A DNA stretch of 64,000 nt from Psettodes erumei (GCA_016785225.1 JAFBJZ010000457.1:1674001-1738000); one strand, 5' to 3'. Counted from the stretch's first letter, positions 1-14,320 are shown. A program made the numbers and translations. The notes: generated by a model not told the origin, from the letters alone.

Positions 1-924
1 GGACAAATGCAGCCATCACCAGGGGAGCAGCAGGGTCTCAGAGCAGGATAGGAAAGTTCAACCTTGCTCAACTACACCTAAATGAACAAACAGGGCTATA
101 TAGGACTAGACACAAAAAGGGCCACATATGTATATGTGTCCAAGCACATGTAGAGCTGGACTCGAAAAGAGTGACAGCTGCATACAGGGTAATGGGTATC
201 AATGACCAGTCTCCTCCAACTGTTCAAGAGCCATTTGGGAAAGAGACCGACATTACAAAAACAGAGGCAGAAGCGTTTTTAAACCTCCTCAGGGGATAAT
301 GACGTTAAAAGACTAGATTGATGTGTAAGGAAGGACTAACACGCATGAAGGACACAGGAGCTTGGCCTCATCTTCAAAGACAACAAGGACTGTCACAGCG
401 GTGAAAATGGGAACTAACAGAATTATTTTGGAAAGTGGCTGCTAGGCTCCCAGCCAGCACTCGACAACCACAGAGTGAGGAGGCGAGGGTCGGCGTCTGC
501 TCCCAACACCGCTGTGACATCACTATCTCACCGTTTCCCAAAATGGCCACCAGCCCAGAGTCACGTGGGCGCCACCTGAGGAGGCGTCACGTTTAGAGGG
601 CACCGCACTTTCAGTGGCTGAAGAGCAAATTGTCTTACAGACTAGTACATTTTGGGGTTTTTTTGGTTTACAGTTGAAATTAAGTGTAATAACATCAGAG
701 ATAAAATTGTTGGTCCCTATCATTTTTCCACCACAATATTGATACACTGTGGTTTGTGCTCACACTGGGATTCCACTTCATTTTTCCCCACTTTCACAGC
801 TGCATTGAGCTGAATTTGGGCCAAATGCATGCCACCTGCTGAATTTTACATCCATTTTCCACAGGTCACAGCACTGCACCCACCTACTCCCCAATTCAGG
901 TTTATGAGCTTTCAACTGCTACCT

Positions 925-1190
925 GGCAATGAACGACAAACATTCCTACTGCCACTTTGAGCAACGGAATCTGGTCCTTGGCAGCAGGTTAAACAAAAGA
1001 GCCAAGACATTTTTCTAACTTCTCTATCACGCAGGGTTGGCGGGCCAGTATGTTCCAGGTTTAGCCTGTCTCCTTCCAGTTGTGTGGCCAGAACACAAAA
1101 ATGACTCTTGCTCAGGAAGTATCCAAGAGGCATCTGGATCCAATGCCCAAACCAACTTCTTTTAAAGCCAAAGACAAGTAATTCACTATG
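925..1190 (-). mobile_element. degenerate LINE 3' fragment (end of reverse transcriptase ORF)
   Basis: Read on the minus strand, this resembles the 3' end of a common teleost non-LTR retrotransposon. A WFGHWIQMP motif corresponds to the WFGHLIRMP usually seen there, and it is followed by degraded versions of the arginine-rich and RDY blocks and the leucine-rich terminal stretch. Frames are broken and identity is low, so it is an old, dead copy. It is the same family as the better-preserved copy at 45,930-46,374. The clade cannot be fixed by eye. Confidence 0.5.
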
Positions 1191-2588
1191 GAACTCTGGC
1201 AATGCTTGTAGTAATACTACAACTGCTAGAAACCAAATTAAGTGAATAAATTGGGTTTCTCAAGCATATTCATGCACTGTTAGCTGATTAGCATTTACCT
1301 AAACTTCTCTTCATCAGTTAGTTTGTAATTGTTTCCTGGAATTATACCATTCAGGTGTTTTATGTGAAAATTTGAAATGTGCAGAAGACAGATGAACACA
1401 GATAATGTCTTACCACATAATTCAAGTCTAAGTGTTTCCTCCTCTCACTTCACCTGAGGAGAGAGAGAATACGAAATCACTTGGAACACATTAGCTTGCA
1501 AACAATTATGCATACACTTAAGCAGCATGAGCAATTAATTAAATGTGTTTTGCATTCAGGCAGCGATGTAGAAATCATTTTGAAATATTTGTATAGGTCC
1601 CCGGAGGGGTCTGTATGTGCCCTGACTCTTTATTGTCACTGCTATCATAATATTTAGAGACCAGAGGAGATCCTTTGCTTTGTTTTTTTAGTTTTTTTAG
1701 ATGGCTCACCTAATCAGATTACTTAGGCACTGTTTGCCCTGTGAACAGGTTTTGATACAGTGCAAATGATCTTAATTTCACCAGGCCAGCCTGTGAGACA
1801 GCTCGAGCCGTGCCTTGCTGATTGGTGAAGTTCTCTTTAATTGGTTTAAACTTTGCTCTCCCTGCTCAGGGATCTACACGCTTAATTTCAGCAAAAGGTC
1901 AATATCAATAAATCTGGATGCTGGAGAAGGAAGGAAGGCAGAGGCATGGAAATAAAATGCTCCACACTCTTCTGGCCCGGATTGACCACTGGGAGGGGGA
2001 AGCGAGCTGACCCTGGTAACACCACGAACCAACAGGGTGCTAAGAGAAGATTAGAATTTGAAGCTCCGTCGGCCCACCCTCTTGTCAGGTGTTTATTGCC
2101 CATGACCTCCACAAGATGAGGTCAGATTTTCATATTATAGCAAACCAACTCCTTTGGCACAGTTGGTTGCAGTATATTCAACAACAGCATAATGAAATGG
2201 CCCGACAGGAAGAGGAGCGGCTGTATCAGCAAGTGAGGAGAGACGAGTCGGGATAGGTAGTGAGTCTTAAGGGGCAAAGTAGAAGAGACTGAGCAAGACT
2301 GTTCGCAGTGCAGAGCAGATGCAGAAAGAAGGAGAGTGATATGAAAGAAAATCTACTCTGTAGGGGCCTTTCCTGTTGCATCAACTCCTCTCTTGTGTGA
2401 GCATTACAAGGCCCTACAGAGGCAGGCATGAGAGGGAACCGTGTTCCGGGCACTCGTGGTGGCCGAGGGGGGGTATCCACACTCCAGACCTGCCCCTCAG
2501 GATTTGACTCGCCCAAATGGAGAGATGAACAGCCCCACCGATTACACGTCTAATTCTTTCAACAGTTCATCACTCTCTGATGCCGCAG

Positions 2589-2661
2589 ACACACACACAC
2601 ACACAAACACGCACTCACACACGCATACATGCACACAGGCACACACACACACAGACACAAG
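2589..2661. repeat. imperfect (CA)n microsatellite
   Basis: CA dinucleotides interrupted by AA, TG and GG steps over about 70 bases. It lies close to a perfect CA array at 2,726. Confidence 0.9.
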
Positions 2662-2724
2662 TCAAAACTAAGTCATAACAATCAACAACTTGGCTTGGAA
2701 TTACCATATCCATGAAGAGATTAT

Positions 2725-2725
<1 letters not shown>

Positions 2726-2774
<49 letters not shown>
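2726..2774. repeat. (AC)n microsatellite, about 24 units
   Basis: Uninterrupted AC/CA dinucleotide run, ending GACACT. Confidence 0.97.
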
Positions 2775-2779
<5 letters not shown>

Positions 2780-5700
2780 TGAGCCAGGTAACCAAACCTC
2801 ACCCTGTGTTTTTCTTAATCTGCCCACTGATTGGGCTGTGTTGTGGTGCTCACGGCTGCAGCAAAGCAAAGTGCACTCCTGCACAATGGAGCTGAAATTG
2901 GGTAGTTATTCCGTCTGGTCACCATGCTTCACTGCTTACATGAACTCAGAGAGAGGCAACACCAGCCAGAGGGGAAATACAAGGAGAGGCAAATAAAAAC
3001 AAAATGAATGCCAGAATTACATAGCACCAGGCTTCTAAGTCTGATGCCCTTATTCAAACTATATTTAACTGCTAGCAAACTAAATATGCCCCTTGTTTCT
3101 TTATTTGTTGTTCAAATCAGTCCTGTCAGCCATACATACTGCACATTTGAAGACCTCAATTGTTAACTCAAACTATTACTCTACATCTATGACACAACCT
3201 GAACAACTGAAGATGAGAAAAGGAAGGCATATGAGTTTAAAGTGTCAAAGTCTCATTTCAAGTGAGATGATTAAGCTCTTAGCCATACATAATGATGTGT
3301 CAAAGCCAAGGTTGCATTTTTGTTTTAGCTGAACCACTCATCTAACCCAGACCGTATGGATTCAGTTGAAGCCAAGAAATTATCAAAAATATCCAGTCAG
3401 AGAAAACTTTGACTAAAAAAAAAGAAAATTAGTCCTTGCTTTGCTAGTTTTGAGCCTGTGACTCTCGTCACTCGTTGCAGAGCTTAATCACTGAGTAGGA
3501 CCGAGACAGCTGTGGTACATGTTTTGTACAGCTGACTGGATGTGGCCTTTAAACCTTCTGCAGCAGTTCTTCCAACCTAATGGCAGTAGAAGAAATGATC
3601 AAATGAGTGCTTGCCTCTTGTGCCTTGCTTGATGAGTGTTTCATGAAGGCATGAAGGAGACTGGAGATAGAATGTATGTAAAATGCATAATGAAATTGAC
3701 ACCCCCCAGCCCCCTCACCACAATGAAACAAAGGATGGGGCCAAGGTGCACAGACGTCAGCTGTCAGGAAGAGGGACATGGAATCATCCTAAACAGTGAT
3801 GATAATCCGTGCTCACCTATCCCCAATCAAGGGATGAGAATCTGTAATGACAGGCCCCAATCAACTTGAACCTTAGTAGCTTGGGGGGGGGGGCTGGCTA
3901 ATAGCATTTCATGTCCAATTAGGTTTAGTCGACGCCCAACACACCCTCTTCTCTGTGATAGGCAGTCGCTGACGCAGAGGGAGGAGGGATACCTCTGACT
4001 GGGTTGACAGACTGGGTCAAAATCAGTTCTCCGGTGGGTTAAGTAACTCTGACACTGTGTCTGCCTTCCCGTGTCACTGAGCTGAGCCACAATATACAGT
4101 GCACGGAATCATAAAAAATTGAAAATGATATTTTGCGTTTGAAACAAAATAGCTGAGGCATCGCTTTCACCACTGGAGTCCATCTTAAAGCTTAAATGCC
4201 GAGGTGCATTTCAGACCAGGCTGAGAGTAGTCGGTAGGGGTGATGCCTCTGAAAATACTTTGATAAAATGGGAGACTTGACCGGTGAGGCGTATGATGCA
4301 AATTAAATTCCTCTAACAGTGAATCTGATTGAAGTCAGAGAGGAACTGACCAAGCTGAACACAGACCTCACAAGCTCATCATCCCAGCCTCCGGCTCCTT
4401 GGTTTGTAGCAAGATCTACCCCCTGTAGCAGAGCAAACACAGATGTGGCCGCCTCATTTAAATACCTTGCTCAGGGAGCTGCAATCTTCTCCATGTTTCC
4501 TCAGCTGGCAACCAGAATCTCCTGTGGAACTCAAATTTTAGTCTTCAGAGAAACTGCCTGTTGTTTCCCGTCACTGATTAGCATGGTTTCAGTGTGCATG
4601 AATATGTCTGAATGAGTGTGAAGACAGTGTTGACTTCAGAGGACAAGTTGGGGAGCCAGTATATATCAGACTCAGCTCAGGCATGGGTTTGTTCAGAGAA
4701 GAGCCCCTGTGATCCCTAGATCTATGGTATGGTTGCCCTATTCTCTGTAACACAAACCTGAGTAGAAACAGTGGGGAATGAAAATAAAAATCAGTGTGCT
4801 TCTGCCAGATGGAGCCCTGTTTGGTAGATAATACCCATCGCCAAGCCCCTGAGGTACATTAGCAATGCTTATTTAAACAGCTGGGCTGAATATTGCCCTT
4901 TTAAATCGAATGAAATAGCCCCATTAGCGGGCCATGCACTCTACTCCTTCCACTTATTGTTTCCTACTGCTGTAAAACTCCCTCAACATTGAAGGCAAGC
5001 TGATTAACAGAAAGTGAGGGCGAATGGGTGGTAAGGTGGCGGAAGAACAAAACAATGCTGTTGGAAGTTGGTTCAAAAAGACAAAAATCAACTGAAGGCA
5101 TCTACTTAACATTGAACTTCATCCCTGTTAGGAATGAACAGTGTCCCTGTAAAGCTCACAATGTTAGCCGTGTTGACATTTATGTTCATACTGCACAACA
5201 TTTCAGATGAAAGGTTCACTGCTCTCACCTGCAGAACATTTATTCGACAGCAATAGCTAATAGCTGCAAAGCAAAGATTTCCATTAAAAAGAACAGAGGT
5301 CCTGATGTTACTGCCCGGATACGTTTCATAGCTTTTGTGACACAGTGTAATCTGTCACTGAGGGTTTCTTTCATTGGTCCTCCTGAAAAAGCTGCGTTTT
5401 ATATCTGTCTTTTAATATCCATATTCTAACATAAATCTATGTCGAATAAAGCAGTTGCTGTTAGAATCTGAGGACTTCATGATTTTAGCAAAGGCAGACA
5501 AAAATATACATTTCACTGCCTTTTGAAATACACTCTGCTTGTCTGATTCAGACTGCTGGAGCTGCTTATTAGCTTTGGCTTCACACCCAGCTTGGGGGGG
5601 GGTGCATTACAGTGAAGCATCTCAATGTGCACATGGTGTATGAGGGTTGCACATTCAATCTGATCCTTTGAGTGACTTTAGTAGTGCAATAGGTGACTTG

Positions 5701-6534
5701 AAAGATCTGACTTCATTTACCACTGGTGGTTTATGAAAAGAAATGTGTGTGAGACAAAAAAATATTCCAAGAAAGGGCTAAAGGTAAGACTTTGAAACAT
5801 GAGCTCTATCAACACAGGTGAAGCCCTCCATTGGGCTGTGGGCTTGACTGCACTCCCTCTCAAAGCAATGAAATGAAATTTGTAGAAATCAGCCGTTTAT
5901 CCTACAGAGTCTGCTGGAGGCTAAAGCCTGTGTGGAACACAACTGCACACCCAAATATCTTTGGAAAGGCAAACCTTGCCATAATTTCACTCTAATATGA
6001 AGCACAAAACACCTGTACATACATCCAGTTTTTTATTATTATATTTATATATTATGTAGGGCTCATGTCTTGGTGGAGCGGTGATGGTTTAAAAAGCAGC
6101 ACCTTCCCCAGACAGCGGCTGTCAGTCTGTCAGGCGAGCTATACTGCTTTTCAGGTCCGACAAGGTTGACAGTTCTCTCTGTACCAAATGGACATTTCCT
6201 GGAACAATTGGCAGCATGGTTTCCTGCAGCGAACACTTTCATGCCTTCCCTGGCATTACTTTAAATTAATAGAGTGGTACTGGACAGGAAATTTCGCTGG
6301 AGGGTGGGTCATTGGGTGGATTAAACTATATATATCAAGTGGGAGCCAGTAGTTTCTTCCTTGCAATTAAATGTCAGGCTTGAGATCTACGTGTGGAAAA
6401 AATTCAAGTGAGAAATTTATAATGCTTACAGCCCCGATTGTTTTGTGTACACCTCACATATACATAAGAGCGACCTGTGCTTGTATTATATGGTATGTGT
6501 GAGCAAACTTTGTTGATACACCAATGCATTAAAG

Positions 6535-6535
<1 letters not shown>

Positions 6536-6578
<43 letters not shown>
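6536..6578. repeat. (TG)n microsatellite, about 21 units
   Basis: Uninterrupted TG run ending in CGTGAAAG. Open frames translated from it are low-complexity artefacts. Confidence 0.97.
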
Positions 6579-6582
<4 letters not shown>

Positions 6583-9500
6583 AAAGTGATAGGGAGAAAG
6601 AGAAGGATAAAGGTTAGAGAGAGCAAGCCAGACAGAGGGAGTGAGTGTGGTGTGCATATTTTCATTTTTCATTCCTTGAGAACAGAGTATTGCAACCCTG
6701 AGTGGAGTGTTAACAAAACAGACTTTTCCCTCTGAGCGCTCAAAACCACAAGAGAAGGAACACTTTGGTCCTTTCAATCCTATAAGCTTTTTTTTTTAGA
6801 AAGATACTTAAAACATACATAGAATCAGACAATAGATTGATTGCAGCTCTTTGGTATTGTCATAATTTGGTATTGTACGCCAATAGCAGTCGAGCACTGA
6901 CTGTAGTGAAAGAAGCTAAATGTCTGGATACACCAGGATTTTAAAAAAAGGTGTAAATGTGCAGCCGAATCAGTTCATTCACAGGATCCACCAGAGGAGA
7001 CGAAATTAATCAGCAGTAGAGTTCAGCTGACCAACCGAAAGCTGTCTTGACAGTGTTGACCTTTGAGAGGATGGAGAGCTATCGTAGCTTATTAGCCGTG
7101 TTGCACCATTCACTTTTATTTAACCTCCTCTGGCAGAGTAATCACTGTTCCACAGTAGAGCAATGCTTTGCACACAGTCATAAGAAATGAGTTGATGATA
7201 TAAATGTATCTTTTGAATAAAGTGTGTGAAGTTCTTTACCTGTTGCTATGTTTTTTCGAAAAACTTTAAAAAATACTACTAATAATGGTGTCAACAAAAT
7301 TCCGGGACAGGAGACAGAAAACAGAGAGAACCTGTGGTTCTGCATCATTTGCAAGCCATGCAACCCCCCCAATCAATCAATTTGGCTGCAAACTTTGAGT
7401 TTTATTAAATCATTTAGATCAAACTGCACTTTGAGCAGACAGGGAAATAAGAAAATTACCACACGGTACTGCTTTCCCAAATCCTCCACCAGCTCCACAA
7501 CCAGAAGAGGGAGCAAACATGCCCAGCATGGCGACGTCTGAAGAGCAGATGCACAATGCTCCACGTAAGGAAGGCCCATTTGGTTCAGCTCGCAAGCCTG
7601 GCAGGCCGCCAGTTCAACAAGAACCTGTGCCAGACAAAAAGCTCTACAATGAAATAAGATTTTACCCATTGGAAATAGCAATAAAAATAGAAAATCAATA
7701 TGTGGTGCTTTATGTTGATTTTGCGGTGGCCTGCCACAATCAAATCAATGCACGGGAAATGTTGTGACATTACTTACCAAGTGTTTGTCAGTATCATTAT
7801 CATTATCCTATAGCAGATGACTGCATAGCATTCATCACTAGTCTAAAGTCAACTGATTGGGTGATGTAGTTATTATCACTAAATGTTAGTTACTTTTCTG
7901 GTTTGGCTACTGGTCTAGATTCAGATGAAGTTTTATGTTCAGTGAAGTTGACTTTGTTTAAAAAGAAAAATACCAGTCTAATATCAATTCTCAAATCATG
8001 TAATTCTTTGTAGGAGCCACTGAAGCTATAGTTTTCACAGAAGATTAATGTTTCATACATTCTTTGGATGAAATGACCCCTTAAAAAAACAAACAAAACA
8101 AACACCACTGGGCTCATTTGACCCCCCACCCCCCTACAATCCTGGCCCAGACGCTGTACATAGATAAGAATTTAGGACATTTTCTTATTTGGTCCTACTT
8201 GAGAAATTCCATGAAGGGAAGTGGAGGTGTCAGTGAAAAATGAGTTCTTCCCACTCAAATATAAAACTTGGCTATTACATCAATAGCGATCTGCACAGAT
8301 TGTGCACATTTGTCATTCCTTTTGACAGAGTTTAAATAACATGTAACCAGCTCTCAGACAAATTTTACTCACCACCAACACTGCCTGCGCTTTTGTTGAG
8401 ATCATTTTTATATGTCAATATATGGACTGATTGATTGAGGCAATAAACAACTCCCGTCCTCCAAGGTTAACCACTTTACATCGATGCAAAGTTTCCTAAA
8501 CTGCGCTGCTCTCTCTGTGATTTTAGTCACATCCCTCAGAGCTCTGTCATTTTGTGTCTGGAGGTTTGGCAGAGAAAAAAAGCTGTCTCCAGACGGACAG
8601 GGATGATATAGTCACTTCTCCTAGGCCCCCAGTGCTCTAATCGGCTTTGAGAAGAGAGACGGATAGAGGACATCATTGTCTGTTTCTTGGTGTTTCAGCC
8701 CTCAAGGCTTCAGCTCCTATGTACCAAGGCCAAGCATCTCTCTGGCCTCACGCAATTCAGCTTGTGTGAGGCACGATCTGTTTTGTGCCCCAGGGAGCCA
8801 GCCACGGTTGGAGCTCCCCAAAGTTTGTGAAGTCATCCCAGACTTTCTTCTTTCATGTCTAGATGTGTCAGGGTCTCTGCGAGATCCCAGTATAGCCGAC
8901 CTCGGAGGGGGAACCCTTCTCATGGCTGTTGTCTTTGCTCACCACAAAGATTAGCATTTAGTTTTCCTCTTGCTTCAAATATCTCTGAAACATGGAGCCA
9001 TTGTACTAATGCACAGTTCTCCTACAGTAAAAGGTCTGGTCCTTTTATTGAATCTTCTGGACTGCCCACATGGCTCAAATTAAGTATCTCATAAAGCTTC
9101 CACTTAAATTGTCCTCCAAAGCGTATGCAAAGGTATTACAGATTCTGCCATTAAAATCCGTATCAACAATTCCCCCTGGCTTTTAAAATTTGCACTGGCT
9201 TTTAGAAATGCTCAATACCGTCATAATGAAGAAGCAAATATTACAAAGTCAAGTCCCATTTCACAACCAGGAAAAAAGTCTGCATCCATTATTCATTTGT
9301 GGTTTTACTGCATTTTGCTCACCATATTATCTGCTATGTCACCTTGTATTTAGCACTGCTAGCACTAAATCGAACCCATGCACGGTTTTCACTTTCCTCA
9401 GATTACTTAAATGTGATCTGTGTTGTTTTTTTAATAATGCATACTTTGCAGGTTCGGCAATGCATCATGCGTCAATGTAGGGGTGGCTTATTTCACTGAT

Positions 9501-10038
9501 AAATTTTTAATATGACCAGCCTTGCCTGTGAAGGACCCATAGCACCGTCTCATTATGAATAAGATGTAGTTTCATTAGCTTCACTTTGGCACCTGGGAGC
9601 CTTGCAAGGTTCACCTCATCTCATGTTTTGGCCCAAAGTAATAGCAGGGATGTGTTTGATCAATAATGCATCATCAAGATAAATGCAGCACTCCTTTTGT
9701 TTATTTCAACCTCCAATCCTCCAGTTTCAGAGCCACTTCGGGTGCCATATGATGCATAATAAAGTCGTGACAACATATCTGTACACATTTGCCTGAGGGA
9801 GTCAGGAGGTATTAGTGATATCGCATCAAAGATTGGCACCCTTATTAAAAAAACACTTTAACATAAATGGACACATTATCACAAAAATATGTTGATGCTT
9901 GATGTTAAGTGCAACATTGCAGAGGTAGGGGTTGGCCACTTGTGAATGGATGACCCATTCAACAGTGTGTGCAGTGTTTGCAGTTGTGTATTGAGAAAGT
10001 GGAATAAGCAAAATGTTCTCCATTTTTTGGTACTCAAT

Positions 10039-10198
10039 CAGTGTTGGGCAGTGACACAGGATTTCATAACATGTTACATTAATGTAATTGTTTGTCAGTC
10101 ACGAGTAGCGAAAAGGATTACAGTTTAACACGCCTGTAAATTTTACTAAGTTAAAGTAAGTGTCCTGAGTATTGTAAGTAATTACTTTTTTTAAGATG
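10039..10198 (+). repeat. dispersed teleost repeat (CAGTGTTGGGCAGT family)
   Basis: The sequence begins CAGTGTTGGGCAGTGACACA, passes through alternating GTTACATTAATGTAATT-type words, and ends GTAATTACTTTTTTT. This matches the general form of a short non-autonomous element common in fish genomes that opens with CAGTGTTGGG and is rich in GTAAC/GTTAC. The copy is diverged and terminal inverted repeats are not clear. The identification comes from memory of the pattern. Confidence 0.5.
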
Positions 10199-11527
10199 CC
10201 TGTGAAAGTGTGCTAATGGCTGCATGGGCACACGTGTGTCTGTGGAAATTTACGTCTGGCTGCCTCAGGGTGTGTGCATGCGTGTGTTTGTGGGCATGCT
10301 GCTACTTTGCATGTTGACTCAGTTCCAAGGCTGTGGCTGAGCACAGGGCTGTCTTTGGCTGTCACTTCTCATCATTTGCCGGTCAGTGAGACAGCTGAGC
10401 AGAGAGCAGCGTATGAGCAGTGAGGAGAAGGAGGGAGTCCTCGTGCTGAGTGACAGACTCCGGCATTGAGTGACTGCGCCCTGTTAGGACCCTCGCTGTG
10501 TTCATGTTGGAGCCTGGCTCTCAAGCGTTATTTTAAGGACGAAGAATAATGCTGCACATCGACAGCATGCATCCGCACGCCCACACTTCCACAGACACAT
10601 GGAGATAGACATGTAAGCGGATGCGGAGGTATTGGAATACATACATGCAAATGGGTTTGCATCTATGCAGTGACTTATATAGCCACACATGTGCCGGCAG
10701 AGGCAGAAATGAATGTATTCACTGTGCAATCAGCCCCATGAAGAGACACAAACACCTCCACACAGGCCAGCAAACAATCACACTGCTGTCTCCCTGCTAT
10801 TGATATTCCTCACAGCTGTGGCCTTCATGCACTTACAAGTCATCATAGGCTGCCTTCAGCCACCATGTATAATGGAACTCTGTGGCTCTTCATTGCTCTC
10901 TTTCTCTTTTTTCTCTCAGGAAAGAATGACAACACATGAGTAGTTCATTGAGATTGAACATATGCATGCACCTGTGAATTCCGTAATACAGAAAGATACA
11001 GCCACATTCAATGATGCAAACAAACGCACAGAAACGCAAGCAGAAATACACAACCAAGAGCTCATGCATTTATCGCCTCAGCAACACGATAAACCCTCTT
11101 TAAACTGGGAAGACCTTCAGACGGAGAGGTCTGTGATTAATGCAAAGCATACATAAAATTCAGAGGGCACTATAATGAATGGTCCCTCCTTGGGATTATT
11201 AGACATAAGAATAACTGGTTTTACCCTGTGTGTCAGCAAGATTCCCTTACAGCCCAATCTCTCTTCACAGGAAAAACATCGGCATCATCACCGAGCAAGG
11301 TGTAATACACTGAGGACTGTGAACAAGAAAGGCAGCAGCGCCTGTCAGAGACTCAGCTGTTAGTTTAGAAGACTGACAGCGCAGTAATGGCGAGACCATT
11401 ACAGGCTTTCACGTTCATGGCGTGATCCAGCTTCAGATAAGCCTGCAGTGCTGCTCTTAAAATTTAATGATAATGAGATCTGTACGCAGTAGCTGTATGT
11501 GCAGGAGAATCTCAGTGAGACAAGGTA

Positions 11528-11596
11528 GTGGATATCCCTGATGCTGGGGAAAAAGGGGTCAGTGAATATCGCAGCACGCACGCCAGGGATATTCAC
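11528..11596. repeat. overlapping inverted repeats around GATATCCCTG
   Basis: GTGGATATCCCTG (11,528-11,540) is the reverse complement of CAGGGATATTCAC (11,584-11,596) with one mismatch. Within the same interval GTGAATATC (11,562-11,570) is a perfect inverted match to GATATTCAC (11,588-11,596). The two hairpins are mutually exclusive. Confidence 0.5.
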
Positions 11597-13235
11597 ATTC
11601 TGCTGCTGTTTGGCAGGTACAAGAGTGAAAAGTTCAGAGCAAACCCAATGTTTTACTTCAATGCTATCAGAGGATATTATGACATCCACCGTGACAGTGA
11701 GAGCACCCTCTGAAATGCAAGGTAATGCTGGTAAATGTGGACTGTGCAAGATTTAATTGTTTTTCCTCCTGCTCTATAAAAGTTCAACAGCATTATATAT
11801 CAAAGCAAGAGCGGTGTGACAACGCAGGGTGAGCTCGGCAAAAACATCTTAATAAGTCATTTAATTTTTGTATCATGCCTTGAAATGCAATTTTTAAGTA
11901 AATAAGCATACTGGTGATGGCTTGAAGCAATGTCACCTTTACCATTGCTGTGAGAGTTTGCAAGAAAATCTGCCTTTGAAAATAAATCAAGGCTATGAGA
12001 CACTGACAAGAGTTCCATGACTGTTTTACTCTGCTGTCATTGTGCAAGTGGGACTGATACATTTTTTCCTGTCTGAAAAATTTCTAATTCCTAATTTCTC
12101 CCACCCCTATTCCTATATCCCTACTGTGGGCAGACATTAATCAAATTGTGATCAATTTTACTCAAGCAGAGAGACTTGACTTGAGTTTGCTCAGGTCACG
12201 GCAGGAAAGTGCAGGAAAATTACTTGATTATGAGCAACACCACTATACCAACACTTTTAAGCAAAACTCATTTGAACATGCACCAAAATCTACACAAAAT
12301 CCAGAAATCTCCTGCTCCGGCAGGGCTTTTACGAGTCACTTGATAACAGCCATGGGTTTGGCAATGGTTCTGTTAGCTTGTTATCAACAAAGCTACAGTT
12401 CTGGATCAGTTTTGGGAGATAAACCCCAAAGTGGCTGTTTGACTACAAATTCAGATGCCAGTTAAACTCATTACTTACTCATGTGTTGAGAATAAGTAAA
12501 AGTAAACTAACAGTGCTGTTCGGCAGACTCTCCACAGCTGCCCCTTTGACTTTTTCTCCTTATCATTGTCCATGTTATTAATGCTGTCATGAGCACCATG
12601 GATGGAGGCATAAATGTCTACTCCAAGCATTTACATATTTTACATCTCAAATCCCAAATGACAACACACAGTGGGTACTAATCTTTTTGTCGTTTTCTTG
12701 CTCCGGTTACCTGCTGAGATACTGTGTGTGAGCTTTGTGTGTGTGTGTGTGAAACACAGAGAGAGAGAGACGTCGCATCAGAGAAAGGGGGTAGCGCATG
12801 GCGTGAGAGCGCGTTGTTTTCCAGAACTGCCAGCTGTGAGTTTGCACAACGTGGGTTGAAGAAAAATGCAGCTGAGTAGATTTAAATTGTTGCTGAGCTA
12901 GTTAAATCTCCAAATGTGAGTTGCTGCTGTTCATTGTACCGTGAATATTCTCAATAATAAAGTTAATGAGCAAACTTGCTGCATTGTGTTTTGTGTTTGT
13001 GCTACTTTGCGTCAATAATTCTGAGTCAAAAGGTCACCTTTTGGTAAACCTGTTAACAGTCAGATATTTTTTGTGGACAAGCCCAAAAATAATGTACCCA
13101 AAATAAAAAGGTAACTGTTCTTCAACCCTTTTGATTACAGTCATTATGTGAGTCTTCTTTGAAAGCTTCAAAACTCTCTAAATTCTTACAACCACAGAGT
13201 ATTGCTTGGGTTTTTTGGGGGGGTACCTTTTGTGT

Positions 13236-13274
13236 GATCCCCATACTACCAGCTGTTGCGGTGGTATGGGGATC
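13236..13274. repeat. 15-bp stem inverted repeat with 9-base loop
   Basis: GATCCCCATACTACC (13,236-13,250) pairs with GGTGGTATGGGGATC (13,260-13,274) over 15 positions with a single G-T wobble, around the loop AGCTGTTGC. It is very compact and could be the end of a small foldback element. No protein or target-site duplication is evident. Confidence 0.65.
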
Positions 13275-13405
13275 CTTAAATGCTTTGCACAGATAAAATC
13301 AGGAGACCTCGAGCTTCTAAACCATGTACAATATGTCAAGGTTGTGTGAGGATTAAGGTCTTGTACAGACCAACAGACACCTAAAGTAGCACAAGGCCAA
13401 AGCAA

Positions 13406-13422
13406 AATATATATATATATAT
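13406..13422. repeat. (TA)n microsatellite
   Basis: Short AT/TA dinucleotide run followed by CATATG. Confidence 0.9.
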
Positions 13423-14084
13423 ACATATGTTTGTCTGTGCCTGTGTTTGTCCGTCTGTACTTCTTTGAGCTTGTGTGTGTTTGTTCTTCAACATTAAAGA
13501 AGCCCAACATCATGTCAGCATGTGGTTCAGGATGACAAATCTCCTCTCACTATCTACACCTATGCAGCTCTACTGCGTGGCCAGGGCCATGTTTCCCAGC
13601 CTCTCTGACATGCAGGCAAGCAGCCTGCCTGCTAAACTACCCCTGCTCCCCAAATGGAGTTCTCATTTTCAAGGGGAACGACTGCATGGCATAACGCACT
13701 TTGTCTTGGGAATTACTTTTTCTCTGCCTGTGTGGCTCTCTGGGATGGACATGGCTGGCTGGCTCTAGGGGAGACAGATGGAGGCCGCTGGCTAGCCTGA
13801 CACATGTTGAGAGGCTGTGATGAGTCAGTGACGAGGGGTGGGCAGGATGGGGGGGCACAGCACTCTGTCTATGTGATGTGTTGATGAGAGCGGGGAGAAT
13901 TGAAGGGCGGAAGCCTTGCTCGGCCTGACAACTGCTGCACTAAGAATGGAGCTGTACTAACTAGTACAGTCAATATATTTGGATAGGAATAAGCTTGTTT
14001 CATTACAACCAGGGCACTCAACTGGCACGTAAAATAACATCAACTTTTATACACTAAGATATTCATAAAACATAAATATTTGTA

Positions 14085-14320
14085 ATGGTCTTTGTCATTG
14101 TGTGCAAACAAGACTAAGAATCTTACAGCCATACTAGCATTATGATGGCACTCTGAGCTAAATTAACATGTTCAGCTTCTTGGTTTAGCACGCTAGCATG
14201 CATATATTTTCTACTAAGCACTCAAAGTACAGTTGAGGCTAATGGTCATTCGTTTGGTCAATCATTTGGTAATAAAACAAAGTACTGAATGAAGTGAAAA
14301 TTTGAGAAGCCACAGCAGTT
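14085..14320 (+). repeat. dispersed percomorph repeat (GCTAGCATGC / AAGTACAGTTGAGGCT type)
   Basis: A run of GCTAGCATGC, CACTCAAAGTACAGTTGAGG, then GGTCAATCATTTGGTAATAA and CAAAGTACTGAATGAA follows the order of words in a repeat that I recall as abundant in percomorph fishes. The copy is diverged. It ends just before a CTCF-type motif at 14,403. Confidence 0.55.

Larger units (their letters stand above)
1..10038. other. intergenic DNA, no gene seen
   Basis: Apart from the LINE remnant at about 925-1190 and the CA/TG microsatellites, this is complex AT-leaning DNA. Open frames are all short (under about 105 codons) and show no recognisable domain. The stretch 7,373-7,770 has open frames on both strands (including MPSMATSEEQMHNAPRKEG), but nothing I can assign to a family. 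Confidence 0.6.

Noticed and set aside
12148..12465. 105-codon plus-strand open frame
   Set aside because: No similarity recognised, and it is within the length range expected by chance in 64 kb.
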